The notes: generated from the sequence alone by a model not told the origin. Counted from the first letter of the stretch, positions 42,763 through 53,145 are shown. The stretch: 64,000 nucleotides of DNA from JACMQX01 sp044225675 (GCA_044225675.1 JBGAIH010000004.1:151507-215506); one strand, 5' to 3'. Numbers and translations: made by a program.

Positions 42763-44253
42763 TCAGCGCTTCTTGCCGCCGAGGATGCTTCCGAGCGCCC
42801 CGCGCAGCACCTGCCGCGCGAGGTTGCGTGCCTCCGACTTCAGAACCTGTTGCACGAGCCCGTCGCGCTGGCCGCCGCGCGGGCCGGTGGAGCCGAACAG
42901 CACGTCGCTGAGGCCGCCCATGAGGCCGCCGCCGTCTTCAGACTTCTTCGCCGCTTCGGTCTGCGCGGCTTGCGTGGCTTCGGTGCGCGCGGTGAGCTTT
43001 TCGTAGGCGGATTCGCGGTCGACGGCTTTTTCGTACACGCCGGCAACGAGCGAGCCGGCGATGAGCGCCTTGCGCTGCTCGGGCGTGATCGGGCCGATCT
43101 GGCTGCCCGGCGGCAGCACGAAGACGCGCTCGGTGATGCCGGGGCGGCCCTTGGCGTCGAGCAGGCTCACCAGCGCCTCGCCCACGGCGAGTTCGGTGAT
43201 GGCGGTTTCGATGTCGAGGCCGGGCTTTTGCCGCATGGTCTGGGCCGTCGCCTTGACGGCCTTCTGGTCGCGCGGGGTGAAGGCGCGCAGCGCGTGCTGC
43301 ACGCGGTTGCCGAGCTGGGCCAGCACGGTGTCGGGAATGTCCAGCGGGTTCTGGGTGACGAAGTAGACGCCGACGCCCTTGGAGCGCACCAGCCGCACCA
43401 CCAGCTCGATGCGCTCGACCAGCACCTTGGGCGCCTCGTTGAAGAGCAGGTGGGCCTCGTCGAAGAAGAACACCAGCTTGGGCTTGTCGGGATCGCCGAT
43501 TTCGGGCAGCTGCTCGAACAGCTCGGAGAGCATCCACAGCAAAAAGGTGGCGTACAGGCGCGGCGAGTTCATGAGCTTGTCGGCCGCGAGGATGTTGACC
43601 ACGCCCTTGCCGCCGACGGTCTGCATGAAGTCGCTGATGTTGAGCATCGGCTCGCCGAAGAATCTGTCGCCGCCCTGGCTTTCGATCTGCAGCAGGCCGC
43701 GCTGGATGGCGCCCACGCTGGCGGCGCTGACGTTGCCGTACTTCGTGGTGAATTCCGACGCGTTGTCACCCACGTACTGCAGCATGGCCCGCAGGTCCTT
43801 GAGGTCCAGCAGCAGCATGCCGCTGTCGTCGGCGATCTTGAACACGAGGTTGAGCACGCCCGATTGCGTCTCGTTGAGGTCAAGCATGCGGCCCAGCAGC
43901 AGGGGGCCCATGTCGGACACGGTGGCACGCACCGGGTGGCCCTGCTCGCCGAAGACGTCCCACACCGTGGCGGGGCAGGCAAAGGGCTCGGGCAGCGGCA
44001 GGCCGCGTTCCTTGAGGATGCCGGCGAGCTTGTCGCCGATGGTGCCTTTCTGGCTGGCGCCGGTGAGGTCGCCCTTGACGTCGGCCATGAACACCGGCAC
44101 GCCGATCTTGCTGAAGCTCTCGGCCAGGGTCTGCAGGGTGACGGTCTTGCCGGTGCCGGTGGCGCCCGTGATGAGGCCGTGGCGGTTGGCCAGGCCGGGC
44201 AGGAGGAAGCATTCGGTGTCGCCGTGCTTGGCGATCAGCAGGGGGTCGGCCAT
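42763..44253 (-). CDS. HerA-like ATPase, DUF853 (YjgR family)
   Basis: 496 residues. Walker A is ITGATGTGKTVTLQ near residue 29, Walker B is LVFFFDEAHLLF near 262, with QNPLDIP and an R-finger-type RVQHAL region following. The family resembles HerA/FtsK translocases, but bacterial DUF853 proteins lack an agreed role. The C-terminus is Gly-rich (SEDGGGLMGGLSDVLFG). It is transcribed away from yebC and borders the effector island on its right. Confidence 0.88.
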   Translation of the reverse strand: MADPLLIAKHGDTECFLLPGLANRHGLITGATGTGKTVTLQTLAESFSKIGVPVFMADVKGDLTGASQKGTIGDKLAGILKERGLPLPEPFACPATVWDVFGEQGHPVRATVSDMGPLLLGRMLDLNETQSGVLNLVFKIADDSGMLLLDLKDLRAMLQYVGDNASEFTTKYGNVSAASVGAIQRGLLQIESQGGDRFFGEPMLNISDFMQTVGGKGVVNILAADKLMNSPRLYATFLLWMLSELFEQLPEIGDPDKPKLVFFFDEAHLLFNEAPKVLVERIELVVRLVRSKGVGVYFVTQNPLDIPDTVLAQLGNRVQHALRAFTPRDQKAVKATAQTMRQKPGLDIETAITELAVGEALVSLLDAKGRPGITERVFVLPPGSQIGPITPEQRKALIAGSLVAGVYEKAVDRESAYEKLTARTEATQAAQTEAAKKSEDGGGLMGGLSDVLFGSTGPRGGQRDGLVQQVLKSEARNLARQVLRGALGSILGGKKR

Positions 44254-44353
44254 GGGCTTGTCCTTTGAATTCTGTGGCGTGCCCGCCCGGGAAGTGCCCC
44301 GGCGGAAAAGTAAAATTCGAGCCGCTAGATTAAATCAATACAAAGGACTTCCC

Positions 44354-45073
44354 GTGGCCGGTCATTCCAAATGGGCAAATATTCAGCACCGAAAGGGCAG
44401 GCAGGACGAAAAGCGTGGCAAGGTGTGGACACGGGTCATCCGTGAAATCATGGTCGCGGCCCGCCAGGGTGGCGGCGACCTGTCGGCCAACCCCCGCCTG
44501 CGGCTGGCGGTCGACAAGGCCAAGGCGGCCAACATGCCGGCCGACACGGTCAAGCGCAACATCGACAAGGCCACCGGCAACCTCGAAGGCGTGAGCTACG
44601 AGGAGATCCGCTACGAGGGCTATGGCATCGGCGGCGCCGCCATCATCGTCGACACCATGACCGACAACCGCGTGCGCACCGTGGCCGAGGTGCGCCACGC
44701 CTTCAGCAAGTACGGCGGCAACATGGGCACAGAAGGCTCGGTGGCTTTCCAGTTCAAGCACTGCGGGCAGCTGATCTTCGCGCCGGGCACGAGCGAGGAC
44801 AAGGTGATGGAAGTGGCGCTGGAGGCGGGCGCGGAGGATGTGATCACCGGCGAGGACGGCTCCATCGAGGTGCTGACTGCCTATGCCGACTTCGAGGCGG
44901 TCAAGAATGCCCTGGAGGCTGCGGGCCTCAAGCCCGAGGTGGCCGAAGTCACGATGCGGCCCGAGAACACCATCGAGCTGGCCGGCGACGACGCTGCCCG
45001 CATGCAGAAACTGCTGGACGTGCTGGAAGACCTGGACGACGTCCAGGACGTGTTCCACAACGCTGAACTATGA
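44354..45073 (+). CDS. yebC: YebC/PmpR family transcription or translation factor
   Basis: 239 residues with GTG start at 44354, preceded by AAGGA with 6-7 nt spacing. AGHSKWANIQHRKGRQDEKR is the invariant N-terminus. YebC proteins were long seen as regulators (PmpR); related TACO1 proteins act on translation of difficult sequences. Its stop overlaps purD (ATGA), beginning a run of overlapping genes through rlmH. Confidence 0.95.
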   Translation: MAGHSKWANIQHRKGRQDEKRGKVWTRVIREIMVAARQGGGDLSANPRLRLAVDKAKAANMPADTVKRNIDKATGNLEGVSYEEIRYEGYGIGGAAIIVDTMTDNRVRTVAEVRHAFSKYGGNMGTEGSVAFQFKHCGQLIFAPGTSEDKVMEVALEAGAEDVITGEDGSIEVLTAYADFEAVKNALEAAGLKPEVAEVTMRPENTIELAGDDAARMQKLLDVLEDLDDVQDVFHNAEL

Positions 45074-46347
45074 AAGTCCTCGTCATTGGCGGCGGTGGCC
45101 GCGAGCATGCTCTGGCCTGGAAGCTGGCCCAGTCGCCCAAGGTGCAGGCGGTGTTCGTGGCGCCGGGCAACGGCGGCACGGCCGCCGACCCGCGTCTGGG
45201 CAACGTGCCGATCACCGACGTGGTGGCGCTGCGCGAATGGGCGCAGGCCGAGAAGATCGCGCTGACCGTGGTCGGCCCCGAGCAGCCGCTGGCCGCCGGC
45301 GTGGTGGACGAGTTCCGCGCCCACGGCCTGCGCATCTTCGGGCCGACGCGTGCGGCGGCGCAGCTCGAGAGCTCCAAGGCCTTTTCCAAGGCCTTCATGA
45401 AGCGCCACAACATCCCCACGGCCGAGTACGAAACCTTCACCGACGCGCAGGCGGCCCATGCCTACGTGGACGCCAAGGGCGCGCCGATCGTCGTCAAGGC
45501 CGACGGCCTGGCCGCCGGCAAGGGCGTGGTGGTGGCCATGACGGCGGCCGAGGCGCATGAGGCCATCGACTTCATGCTGCTGGACAACAAGCTGGGCGTG
45601 ACGCACAACGCCGGCGGGGCACGCGTCGTGATCGAGGAGTTCCTCGCGGGCGAGGAAGCCAGCTTCATCGTGCTGTGCGACGGCAAGAACGTCACCGCGC
45701 TGGCCACCAGCCAGGACCACAAGCGCCTGCTCGACGGCGACGAAGGCCCGAACACCGGCGGCATGGGCGCGTATTCGCCCGCCCCGGTCGTCACGCCCGA
45801 GATCCACGCCCGCGCCATGCGCGAGATCATCCTGCCCACCATCAAGGGCATGGAAAAGGACGGCATTCCCTACACCGGCTTCCTGTACGCCGGCCTGATG
45901 ATCGACGCCCAGGGCAAGCCGCGCACGCTGGAGTTCAACTGCCGCATGGGCGACCCCGAGACGCAGCCGATCATGATGCGCCTGAAGTCCGACCTGTACG
46001 ACGTGATGATGGCCGCCACCTCCGGCACGCTCGACCAGGTTGACCTGGAGTGGGACCGCCGCACCGCGCTGGGCGTGGTGATGGCCGCGCACGGCTACCC
46101 GATGAACCCGCGCAAGGGCGACGCGATCACCGGTCTGCCGCGCGAGTCCGACAACGCCATGGTGTTCCACGCCGGAACGACCGAGAAGGACGGCGCCATC
46201 CTCACCAGCGGCGGGCGCGTGCTGTGCGTCACGGCCCTGGCCGATACCGTCAAGGCTGCGCAGCAGCGCGCCTACGAGGTGGCCCAGGGTATCCGCTTCG
46301 ACGGGGCCCAGTACCGCAAGGACATCGGCCACCGGGCGATCCGGTGA
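45070..46347 (+). CDS. purD: Phosphoribosylamine-glycine ligase
   Basis: Second step of de novo purine synthesis. 425 residues, ATP-grasp fold: VLVIGGGGREHALAWKL at the N-terminus, VVKADGLAAGKGVV near 140, GGMGAYSPAP near 225 and LEFNCRMGDPETQ near 290. Start overlaps the yebC stop by 4 bp, and its stop overlaps the next gene's GTG. Confidence 0.97.
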   Translation: MKVLVIGGGGREHALAWKLAQSPKVQAVFVAPGNGGTAADPRLGNVPITDVVALREWAQAEKIALTVVGPEQPLAAGVVDEFRAHGLRIFGPTRAAAQLESSKAFSKAFMKRHNIPTAEYETFTDAQAAHAYVDAKGAPIVVKADGLAAGKGVVVAMTAAEAHEAIDFMLLDNKLGVTHNAGGARVVIEEFLAGEEASFIVLCDGKNVTALATSQDHKRLLDGDEGPNTGGMGAYSPAPVVTPEIHARAMREIILPTIKGMEKDGIPYTGFLYAGLMIDAQGKPRTLEFNCRMGDPETQPIMMRLKSDLYDVMMAATSGTLDQVDLEWDRRTALGVVMAAHGYPMNPRKGDAITGLPRESDNAMVFHAGTTEKDGAILTSGGRVLCVTALADTVKAAQQRAYEVAQGIRFDGAQYRKDIGHRAIR

Positions 46348-46994
46348 CACCGCGCGGCGACTTCGCGCCGCCGCTGGCCCTGCAGTTCCGGGGCAGCTGG
46401 CTGGCCCGTGCGCTGCTGCGGCTGGCCGGCTGGCGGGTGCTGTTCGCGGGGCTTCCGGCACGCCAGGGCGTGATCGTGGTCTATCCGCACACCAGCAACT
46501 GGGACTTCGTGGTGATGATTCTGGCCAAGTGGTCGGTCGGCGTGCAGGTGATGTTCTGGGGCAAGGACAAGCTGTTCGAGGTTCCGCTGCTCGGCCGCTG
46601 GCTGCGCTGGCTCGGCGGCGTGCCGGTGGATCGCACTTCGCCGCGCGGTGTGGTGCGACAGGCGGTGGACTTGTTCAACCAGGCCCGCGAGCAGGACCGG
46701 TACTTCTGGCTCGGCCTGGCGCCCGAGGGCACGCGCAAGGCGATTCCCGGCCTGCGCAGCGGCTTCTACCGCACGGCGCTGGAGGCGGGCGTGCCGCTCG
46801 GCCTGATCCGGCTTGACTACGGACGGCGCGAGGTCGTGGTGCTGGACTTCATCCGGCTCAGCGGCGACGAGGTGCACGACATGGCCCGCATCGCGGCCGC
46901 GCTGGGCGGCGCCACCGGCCGGGTGCCAGGCAATGCCGCGCCTTTGAAACTGCTTGACCCGTCCGTGGCCCGAACCGATACCATTGTGAAATGA
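46344..46994 (+). CDS. Lysophospholipid acyltransferase family protein, GTG start
   Basis: 216 residues. VVYPHTSNWDFVVMI contains the HX4D acyltransferase motif (H-TSNW-D), and LGLAPEGTRKA is the EGTR acceptor-binding motif. It probably acylates a lysophospholipid or related lipid at the inner membrane. GTG 46344 overlaps the purD stop as GTGA; no closer ATG precedes the conserved core. Homologs in this position between purD and hemF are common in Comamonadaceae. Confidence 0.87.
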   Translation: MTPRGDFAPPLALQFRGSWLARALLRLAGWRVLFAGLPARQGVIVVYPHTSNWDFVVMILAKWSVGVQVMFWGKDKLFEVPLLGRWLRWLGGVPVDRTSPRGVVRQAVDLFNQAREQDRYFWLGLAPEGTRKAIPGLRSGFYRTALEAGVPLGLIRLDYGRREVVVLDFIRLSGDEVHDMARIAAALGGATGRVPGNAAPLKLLDPSVARTDTIVK

Positions 46995-47923
46995 CCGAGC
47001 CTGCCGCCTCCAACGCCGTGACCACCCGTGTCCGGGACTACCTGCTCAAGCTGCAGGACAGCATCACCTCCACGATTGCCGCCATCGACGGCTCGGACTT
47101 CCTGAGCGACAGCTGGCGCAAGGAACCCGGCGAAGTGCTGCAGGGCGACGGCGTCACCCGCATCCTGGAGGACGGCGCAGTGTTCGAGCGGGCCGGCTGC
47201 GGCTTCTCTCATGTGCGGGGCCCACGGCTGCCGGCCTCGGCCACGCAGCACCGGCCCGAACTGGCCAACGCCCCGTTCGAGGCCATGGGCGTGTCGCTGG
47301 TGTTCCATCCGCGCAATCCGTATGCGCCCACGGTCCACATGAATGTGCGCATGATCTCGGCCACGGCGGCCGGGCAGGAGCCGGTGAGCTGGTTCGGCGG
47401 CGGCATGGACCTCACGCCCTACTACGGCTTCGACGAAGACGCCGTGCACTTCCACACCGTCTGCCGGGACGCGCTCGCGCCCTTCGGCGACGACAAGTAC
47501 CCGCGCTTCAAGCGCTGGTGCGACGAGTACTTCCACCTCAAGCACCGCAACGAGCAGCGCGGCATCGGCGGCGTGTTCTTCGACGACTTCAACGAGCTGG
47601 GCTTCGAGCGCAACTTCGGCATGATGCGCGCGGTCGGCAGCGGCTTTCTGGACGCCTACCTGCCCATCCTGGCCCGCCGCAAGGACATGGAATATGGCGA
47701 GCGCGAGCGCAGCTTTCAGCTCTACCGGCGCGGCCGGTATGTGGAATTCAACCTGGTCTGGGACCGGGGCACGCACTTCGGCCTGCAGTCCGGCGGGCGC
47801 ACCGAATCGATCCTGCTGTCGATGCCGCCGCTGGCCAGCTGGGGCTACCAGCGGCAGCCGCTGCCCGGCACGCCGGAAGACGCGCTCTACAGCCACTTCC
47901 TGCAGCGGCGGGAGTGGATTTGA
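46991..47923 (+). CDS. hemF: Oxygen-dependent coproporphyrinogen III oxidase
   Basis: Haem biosynthesis: oxidative decarboxylation of coproporphyrinogen III using O2. 310 residues. FHPRNPYAPTVHMNVR, WFGGGMDLTPYYGF, GIGGVFFDDFNE and the C-terminal YQRQPLPGTPE are all conserved. ATG 46991 overlaps the acyltransferase stop by 4 bp. Confidence 0.97.
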   Translation: MTEPAASNAVTTRVRDYLLKLQDSITSTIAAIDGSDFLSDSWRKEPGEVLQGDGVTRILEDGAVFERAGCGFSHVRGPRLPASATQHRPELANAPFEAMGVSLVFHPRNPYAPTVHMNVRMISATAAGQEPVSWFGGGMDLTPYYGFDEDAVHFHTVCRDALAPFGDDKYPRFKRWCDEYFHLKHRNEQRGIGGVFFDDFNELGFERNFGMMRAVGSGFLDAYLPILARRKDMEYGERERSFQLYRRGRYVEFNLVWDRGTHFGLQSGGRTESILLSMPPLASWGYQRQPLPGTPEDALYSHFLQRREWI

Positions 47924-48582
47924 GCGAGCCGGCGCCGCCGCGTCGCGTCGGCATGTTCGGCGGGGCGTTCGATCCGCCGCACAACGCCCATGTGGGTCTG
48001 GTGCGCGCAGCCGTGGAGCAGCTCGGCCTCGACCGCCTGCACGTGCTGCCCACCGGCCAGGCCTGGCACAAGGCCCGCACGCCCACCGCCGCCGAACACC
48101 GTCTGGCCATGGCGCGGCTGGCCTTTGGCGGGTTGCCCGGCGTGCAGGTGGACGACCGCGAACTGCGCCGCGCCGGGCCGACCTACAGCGTCGACACCCT
48201 GCGCGAACTGCAGTCTGAAAATCCCGGCGCCGAGCTGTTCCTCGTGGTCGGCGGCGATCAGGCGGCCGCATTGAGCCGCTGGCGGGAGTGGCGTGAGATA
48301 ATACGGCTTGCTACTGTTTCAGTAGCGGTGCGCCCTGAATCTACGGATGTTCCGGTTGTGGCCTCTCCTGAGGCCGCGCCAGGCCCGGCGGCCCGTGGCC
48401 CCGGCGGCGTCGAGCCGGCCGTGGCAGCGCTGGCCCGGGTTCGCCTGCTCCAGCTGGCGCCGACCGACATCAGCGCCACGGCCATCCGCCAGCGAGTCGC
48501 CAACGCTCAAGGGATAGACCATCTGGTTCCCGACGGCGTTGCGCGCTATATTGACCAACATCACCTCTACCTTGCCACTTGA
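47920..48582 (+). CDS. nadD: Nicotinate-nucleotide adenylyltransferase, TTG start
   Basis: Makes deamido-NAD from nicotinate mononucleotide. 220 residues. GMFGGAFDPPHNAHVG carries the nucleotidyltransferase HxGH-type site (HNAH here), and the end DISATAIRQRVANAQGI is the ISSTxIR motif. TTG 47920 overlaps the hemF stop; ATG 47953 would be very close to the active site and is less likely. A 17-bp inverted repeat sits inside the gene at 48310-48326, in the part coding for the variable central loop. Confidence 0.93.
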   Translation: MSEPAPPRRVGMFGGAFDPPHNAHVGLVRAAVEQLGLDRLHVLPTGQAWHKARTPTAAEHRLAMARLAFGGLPGVQVDDRELRRAGPTYSVDTLRELQSENPGAELFLVVGGDQAAALSRWREWREIIRLATVSVAVRPESTDVPVVASPEAAPGPAARGPGGVEPAVAALARVRLLQLAPTDISATAIRQRVANAQGIDHLVPDGVARYIDQHHLYLAT

Positions 48583-49493
48583 TGACCTCTGACACCCCAA
48601 GCGCAACCGCCGCCAAGAAAGACACCCAGAAGCTCCAGCGCGCCATCGTCGATGGCCTGGAGGACGTGAAGGCGCAGGACGTCCAGGTCTTCAACACCGA
48701 GCATCTCTCCCCGCTGTTCGAGCGCGTCATCGTGGCGTCGGGCACGTCCAACCGCCAGACCAAGGCGCTGGCTGCGAGCGTGCGCGACGCGGTGCGCGAG
48801 GCCGGCTTTCCCAAGCCGCGCATCGAGGGCGAGGACAACGGCGAATGGATCATCGTGGACTGCGGCGCCGCCGTGGCCCACATCATGCAGCCGGCGATCC
48901 GCCAGTACTACCACCTCGAAGAGATCTGGGGCGAAAAGCCTGTGCGCCTGAAGTTCGGCGCCGCCAAGCCGGCCTCGGCCTCCGCCGACAAGGCATCCAC
49001 CGACAAGGCGGGCAAGGCAGGCAAGGGCCGTGTGGCATCGGCCCAATCAGCCGCCGGCGCGGCGCCTGCCGGGCGCTCGGCTTCGGGCACGGCCCGCGCG
49101 AGCACCACCCGTAGTGCACCGGACGGCACGCCGTCGCTGCGCCGCAGCAGCGCCGCCAAGACCGCCATCCGCGAGGCCGAGCGCGCCGCCAAGGCCGATG
49201 CCCCGCCCAAGCGCAAGCCAGCCGCGCGCTCGCAAGGCGCGGCGCCGGCCGCCGGCCGAAGCAGTGGCTCTGCCGCCCGCAGCGGTTCCCGCACCCCGGG
49301 TGCCCGCTCCGCGCCCAAGCCCGCCGGCAAGGTGCTGGTGGTCGGCAAACCGGCCAGGAAGGCTGCTGCCAAGACAGGCGCTAAAACGGGCGCCAGAACG
49401 GGCGCGAAGGCAGGCGCCAGCACGGGGGCCCGGTCCGGCTCTGCAGGCGGTGCCAAGGTCCCCGCCAGGAAGACGACCCCGCGCAAGGCATGA
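48582..49493 (+). CDS. rsfS: Ribosomal silencing factor RsfS with long basic C-terminal tail
   Basis: Binds ribosomal protein uL14 and blocks subunit joining during starvation. 303 residues; the RsfS domain spans ~18-125 (GLEDVKAQDVQVFNTEHLSP, WIIVDCGAAVAHIMQPAIRQ, YYHLEEIWG). About 175 more residues follow, Ala/Lys/Arg/Ser/Gly-rich with KTGAKTGARTGAKAGA-type repeats near the end, resembling histone H1-like tails. Usual RsfS length is ~105-130. ATG 48582 shares one base with the nadD stop. Confidence 0.92.
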   Translation: MTSDTPSATAAKKDTQKLQRAIVDGLEDVKAQDVQVFNTEHLSPLFERVIVASGTSNRQTKALAASVRDAVREAGFPKPRIEGEDNGEWIIVDCGAAVAHIMQPAIRQYYHLEEIWGEKPVRLKFGAAKPASASADKASTDKAGKAGKGRVASAQSAAGAAPAGRSASGTARASTTRSAPDGTPSLRRSSAAKTAIREAERAAKADAPPKRKPAARSQGAAPAAGRSSGSAARSGSRTPGARSAPKPAGKVLVVGKPARKAAAKTGAKTGARTGAKAGASTGARSGSAGGAKVPARKTTPRKA

Positions 49494-49957
49494 GGCTGCT
49501 GCTGGTTGCCGTCGGCCAGCGGGTGCCCGACTGGGCGCAGGTGGCCTACGACGATTACGCCAAACGCTTTCCGCCCGAACTCAAGGTCGAGCTCAAGGCC
49601 GTCAAGACCGAGCCGCGGGGCTCCAAGACGCTGGAGACGCTGTACGCGGCCGAACGCGAGCGCATCGAAGCCGCCATTCCGCGGGGCTGCCGGGTGGTCG
49701 CCCTCGACGAGCGCGGCACGGCGCTCACCACCGTGGCGCTGGCGGCCAAGCTCAAGAGCTGGCAGCTGGGCGGCGACGACGTCGCGCTGGTGATCGGCGG
49801 GCCCGACGGTCTCGACCCCGCCTTCCGCCAGGCCGCGCATGAGCGCATCCGCCTGTCGGACCTGACACTGCCGCATGCCATGGTGCGAGTGCTGCTCATC
49901 GAGCAGCTCTACCGGGCCTGGTCCATCAATGCCAATCACCCCTATCACCGTGAGTGA
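49490..49957 (+). CDS. rlmH: 23S rRNA (pseudouridine1915-N3)-methyltransferase
   Basis: 155-residue SPOUT methyltransferase. LDERGTALTTVALAAKL, LVIGGPDGL (SAM-binding knot) and LTLPHAMVRVLLIEQLYRAW with the terminal NANHPYHRE are the family signature. The start overlaps the rsfS stop by 4 bp, completing the chain of overlapping genes from yebC. Confidence 0.96.
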   Translation: MRLLLVAVGQRVPDWAQVAYDDYAKRFPPELKVELKAVKTEPRGSKTLETLYAAERERIEAAIPRGCRVVALDERGTALTTVALAAKLKSWQLGGDDVALVIGGPDGLDPAFRQAAHERIRLSDLTLPHAMVRVLLIEQLYRAWSINANHPYHRE

Positions 49958-49991
49958 GTCTGCCGCGATCCGGCGGCCTCCGGCTGTTCCC

Positions 49992-50597
49992 ATGACCGAC
50001 TTCATTTACCTCGCCTCGCAAAGCCCGCGCCGGCGCCAGTTGCTGGAGCAGCTGGGCGTCGCGCATGAGCTGCTGCTGCCGGACGCCGACGAAGATGCCG
50101 AAGCCCTGGAAGCTCAGCGGCCCGGCGAGGCGCCTGCGGCCTACGTGCAGCGCGTCACCGGCCTCAAGCTCGACGCCGCGCTGGATCGGCGCGCGCGACG
50201 CGGCCTGCCGCCTGCCGCCGTGCTCTGCGCCGATACCACCGTGGCCCTGGGCCGCGAGATTTTCGGCAAGCCGCAGGACGAAGCCGACGCGCGGCGCATG
50301 CTGGCGGCCCTGGCAGGGACCACCCATCGCGTGCTCACCGCCGTGGCCGTGCAGAAAGGGCGCCGCAGGGTCACGGCACTGAGCGACTCGCGCGTGCGCT
50401 TCGCCCCCATGACGGCTGCGCAGATCCGCGCCTACGTGGCCTCGGGCGAGCCGATGGGCAAGGCCGGCGCCTATGCGGTGCAGGGCAGGGCGGCGGCCTG
50501 GATCGAGCACATCAGCGGCTCGTACTCTGGCATCATGGGCCTGCCGATGTTCGAGACCGCCGGGCTGCTCAGGTCGCTGGGCCTGCTCAAGGCCTGA
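49992..50597 (+). CDS. maf: Maf-like nucleoside triphosphate pyrophosphatase
   Basis: 201 residues from ATG 49992. IYLASQSPRRRQLLEQLGV is the Maf N-terminus, VLCADTTVALG holds the catalytic Asp region, and GSYSGIMGLPMFET closes the domain. Maf/YhdE proteins hydrolyse dTTP/UTP or modified nucleotides. It lies 34 bp after rlmH and upstream of rng in the conserved order. Confidence 0.93.
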   Translation: MTDFIYLASQSPRRRQLLEQLGVAHELLLPDADEDAEALEAQRPGEAPAAYVQRVTGLKLDAALDRRARRGLPPAAVLCADTTVALGREIFGKPQDEADARRMLAALAGTTHRVLTAVAVQKGRRRVTALSDSRVRFAPMTAAQIRAYVASGEPMGKAGAYAVQGRAAAWIEHISGSYSGIMGLPMFETAGLLRSLGLLKA

Positions 50598-50649
50598 CAC
50601 GGCACAGCCATACCAAGACAACACAGGCATTCAGCCAGAGGCAGGGCAC

Positions 50650-52125
<1,476 letters not shown>

Positions 52126-52155
52126 ATGAAGAGATGCCGCACACGGCTCTACAGA

Positions 52156-52188
52156 CTGTCGCCAAAAAGGCGACAGATGACGCCTTTT
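52156..52188 (+). terminator. Terminator region after rng with two mutually exclusive hairpins
   Basis: Hairpin 1 is CTGTCGCC-AAAAA-GGCGACAG (52156-52176). Hairpin 2 is AAAAGGCG-ACAGATGA-CGCCTTTT (52165-52188), which ends in a T run and so resembles the terminator. They share 52165-52176 and cannot form together. Confidence 0.6.
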
Positions 52189-52233
52189 CAACATCACGCA
52201 TCGACCGGGGCGAAGCGCGGCCTCGCCTGCGTC

Positions 52234-53106
52234 TCACGCCACCAGCCGATAGTGCTTGTGGCTCAGATCCCAGCCGAACAGCTTCTCCAGTTTCATCGCG
52301 AGCCGGTGCTTCTTCTCGCGCCGCGTGAGCACGTGGTCGGCCGAGGGTGTGAAGCTCGGTTCGGCCTCGTGCGCCAGCCAGTGCGCCATGACGGCCGGGT
52401 GCGTGCCGGTGTAGGGCCGCAGCGACTGCGGGTCGATCTTTGAATAGTCGACCTTCGGGGGCTCGCCGGACCAGTAGCGGCTGACCTGGTTCATCTTGCG
52501 CTGCATGTAGTCGACGCGTCGAACGTGGCCGTAGTGGAAGATGCGCGCATCGGCCAGCGCGGCCTGCGGGTGGCGGCCCTTGCGATGGCGGTCCATCACG
52601 ACCCAGAACTGGCCGTCGGGCGCATAGGTGCGGATGGTGTTGCGGATGAGCCGGCATTCGCGCCGGTACCAGGCCGGGCTCACCGCCAGCCACTGCGGCG
52701 AGCCGTAGAAGTGCAGGTAGTCGAACACCAGCGCCTCGACCTGCGGGTTGCCGTGGTGCCGGTCCACGCTGGCCCGGATGCGCGGCAGGTCGTCCTCGTG
52801 CAGGACCTCGTCGCCTTCCAGGTAGAAGGCCCAGTCGCCGGTGCAGGCGTACTGGGCAATCATCTTCTGCTGCGCATAGACGAATCCGCGCTCGGCCATG
52901 CGCTCGTTCCAGACCGTGTGAATGATGCGGATCTTCGGGTCGGCCAGCGCCTCGATGCGCGCCAGCGTGTCGTCGCTGCCCGCGCCCACGGCAATGACGA
53001 ACTCGTCCACCAGCGGCAGCAGCGAGCGGATCGATTCCTCGAACGGAAAGCCGAGCTGGGCGCCGTTGCGGATGAAGGTGAAGCCGCTGATGGATGCCTG
53101 GGTCAT
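52234..53106 (-). CDS. Glycosyltransferase family 2 protein
   Basis: 290 residues. ISGFTFIRNGAQLGFPF, DEFVIAVGAGSDDTLARI and FYLEGDEVLHEDDL (the metal/nucleotide-sugar acidic motif) are GT2 features. The C-terminal half contains HFYGSPQWLAVSPAWYRREC. It probably adds a sugar to lipopolysaccharide or another surface glycan, as it is next to msbA and a second GT2. Donor and acceptor unknown. Confidence 0.8.
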   Translation of the reverse strand: MTQASISGFTFIRNGAQLGFPFEESIRSLLPLVDEFVIAVGAGSDDTLARIEALADPKIRIIHTVWNERMAERGFVYAQQKMIAQYACTGDWAFYLEGDEVLHEDDLPRIRASVDRHHGNPQVEALVFDYLHFYGSPQWLAVSPAWYRRECRLIRNTIRTYAPDGQFWVVMDRHRKGRHPQAALADARIFHYGHVRRVDYMQRKMNQVSRYWSGEPPKVDYSKIDPQSLRPYTGTHPAVMAHWLAHEAEPSFTPSADHVLTRREKKHRLAMKLEKLFGWDLSHKHYRLVA

Positions 53107-53145
53107 CGGTGAGACGGAGTTGGGAAGGGAAAGGCGTGGGCCGGA

